Assembly: GCA_038043465.1 (NCBI GenBank)
Contig: JBBTBX010000001.1
Coordinates: forward strand, 1 to 64,000
Source of the DNA: SXRF01 sp038043465
GTDB taxonomy: Bacteria; Pseudomonadota; Alphaproteobacteria; Rickettsiales; SXRF01
DNA: 64,000 nucleotides
Direction: 5' to 3'
The notes under the pieces are model-generated. The model did no database searches, was not told the DNA's origin, and saw only the letters and a list, made by a program, of their open reading frames with translations. Position 1 is the stretch's first letter; each line of letters opens with the position of its first letter. The position numbers and the translations under genes were made by a program. This document shows, in pieces, positions 63,966 to 64,000 of this stretch.

Positions 63966-64000
63966 TAAGTAAAAAGTTTTTATAACCCACGCTATGCGTG

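Overview
The window looks like a chromosome segment of a flagellated, free-living-type alphaproteobacterium of moderate GC content. Evidence: flagellar and chemotaxis genes with TTAA-N7-TTAA boxes (the CtrA consensus of alphaproteobacteria) upstream of cheY and of flagellin, sigma-54 type -24/-12 promoters in the flagellar block, a CheZ phosphatase, and palindromic spacer repeats of the kind known from alphaproteobacterial genomes. I cannot name the genus. No rRNA or tRNA gene was seen.

Layout. 98-3570: thiL, folD, an FNR-type reductase and a ParDE module, all on the minus strand. 3798-8542: thiolase, PlsC-like acyltransferase, cheY-cheZ, fumC. 8667-11924: two unrecognised single-TM proteins with related N-termini and nearly identical upstream boxes. 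12257-13893: ffh and a YggT protein. 14101-25594: a surface-glycan island (CMP-sugar synthetase, HisF/HisH-like pair plus amidotransferase, GT-B protein, degraded HigBA-like module, PglC-like transferase, HpcH/HpaI protein, O-antigen ligase/polymerase, AsnB-like protein, MurJ/Wzx-like flippase). 25584-28295: a sensor kinase and a small protein. 28551-33195: kdpFABC with an extra 30-codon membrane peptide. 33262-36751: GT2, folB, folM-like, pyrE, panC. 37040-43752: YfiR-like protein with a hybrid sensor kinase, bioA, and a parDE operon cut by a 2184-bp IS1-like element that carries three passenger genes. 43788-53296: bioB, desaturase, aas, a toxin-antitoxin pair, lplT, dgkA, an acid-ceramidase-like amidase, folE, apaG. 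53488-63965: fliB, a 1160-residue flagellin, flaG, fliD, fliS, fliK, flgD.

How the parts fit. The glycan island and flagellar block together suggest an elaborately decorated cell surface: the HisF/HisH/amidotransferase trio normally builds acetamidino sugars, and FliB methylates lysines of the adjacent flagellin. Aas, LplT, DgkA and PlsC form a phospholipid repair/recycling set.

The most unusual property is the spacer DNA. Most gaps hold short degenerate tandem arrays (units about 7-9 bp) whose unit differs from locus to locus: TTAGGGA/TTAGGCA arrays at several places, and elsewhere two complementary arms that form long imperfect hairpins. A second set are short conserved palindromes (CCCTCTCCC-NNN-GGGAGAGGG; ATCCCGTG-TCAAG-CACGGGAT; CTGGATTGCC...CGCAATGACG). 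Both kinds have entered genes in frame (thiL, hisH, the O-antigen ligase, kdpA) or supply stop codons, C-terminal tails or ribosome binding sites, much as palindromic elements do in Rickettsia. Toxin-antitoxin loci are frequent and mostly decayed (two apparently intact, one frameshifted, one IS-interrupted, one reduced to a fragment).
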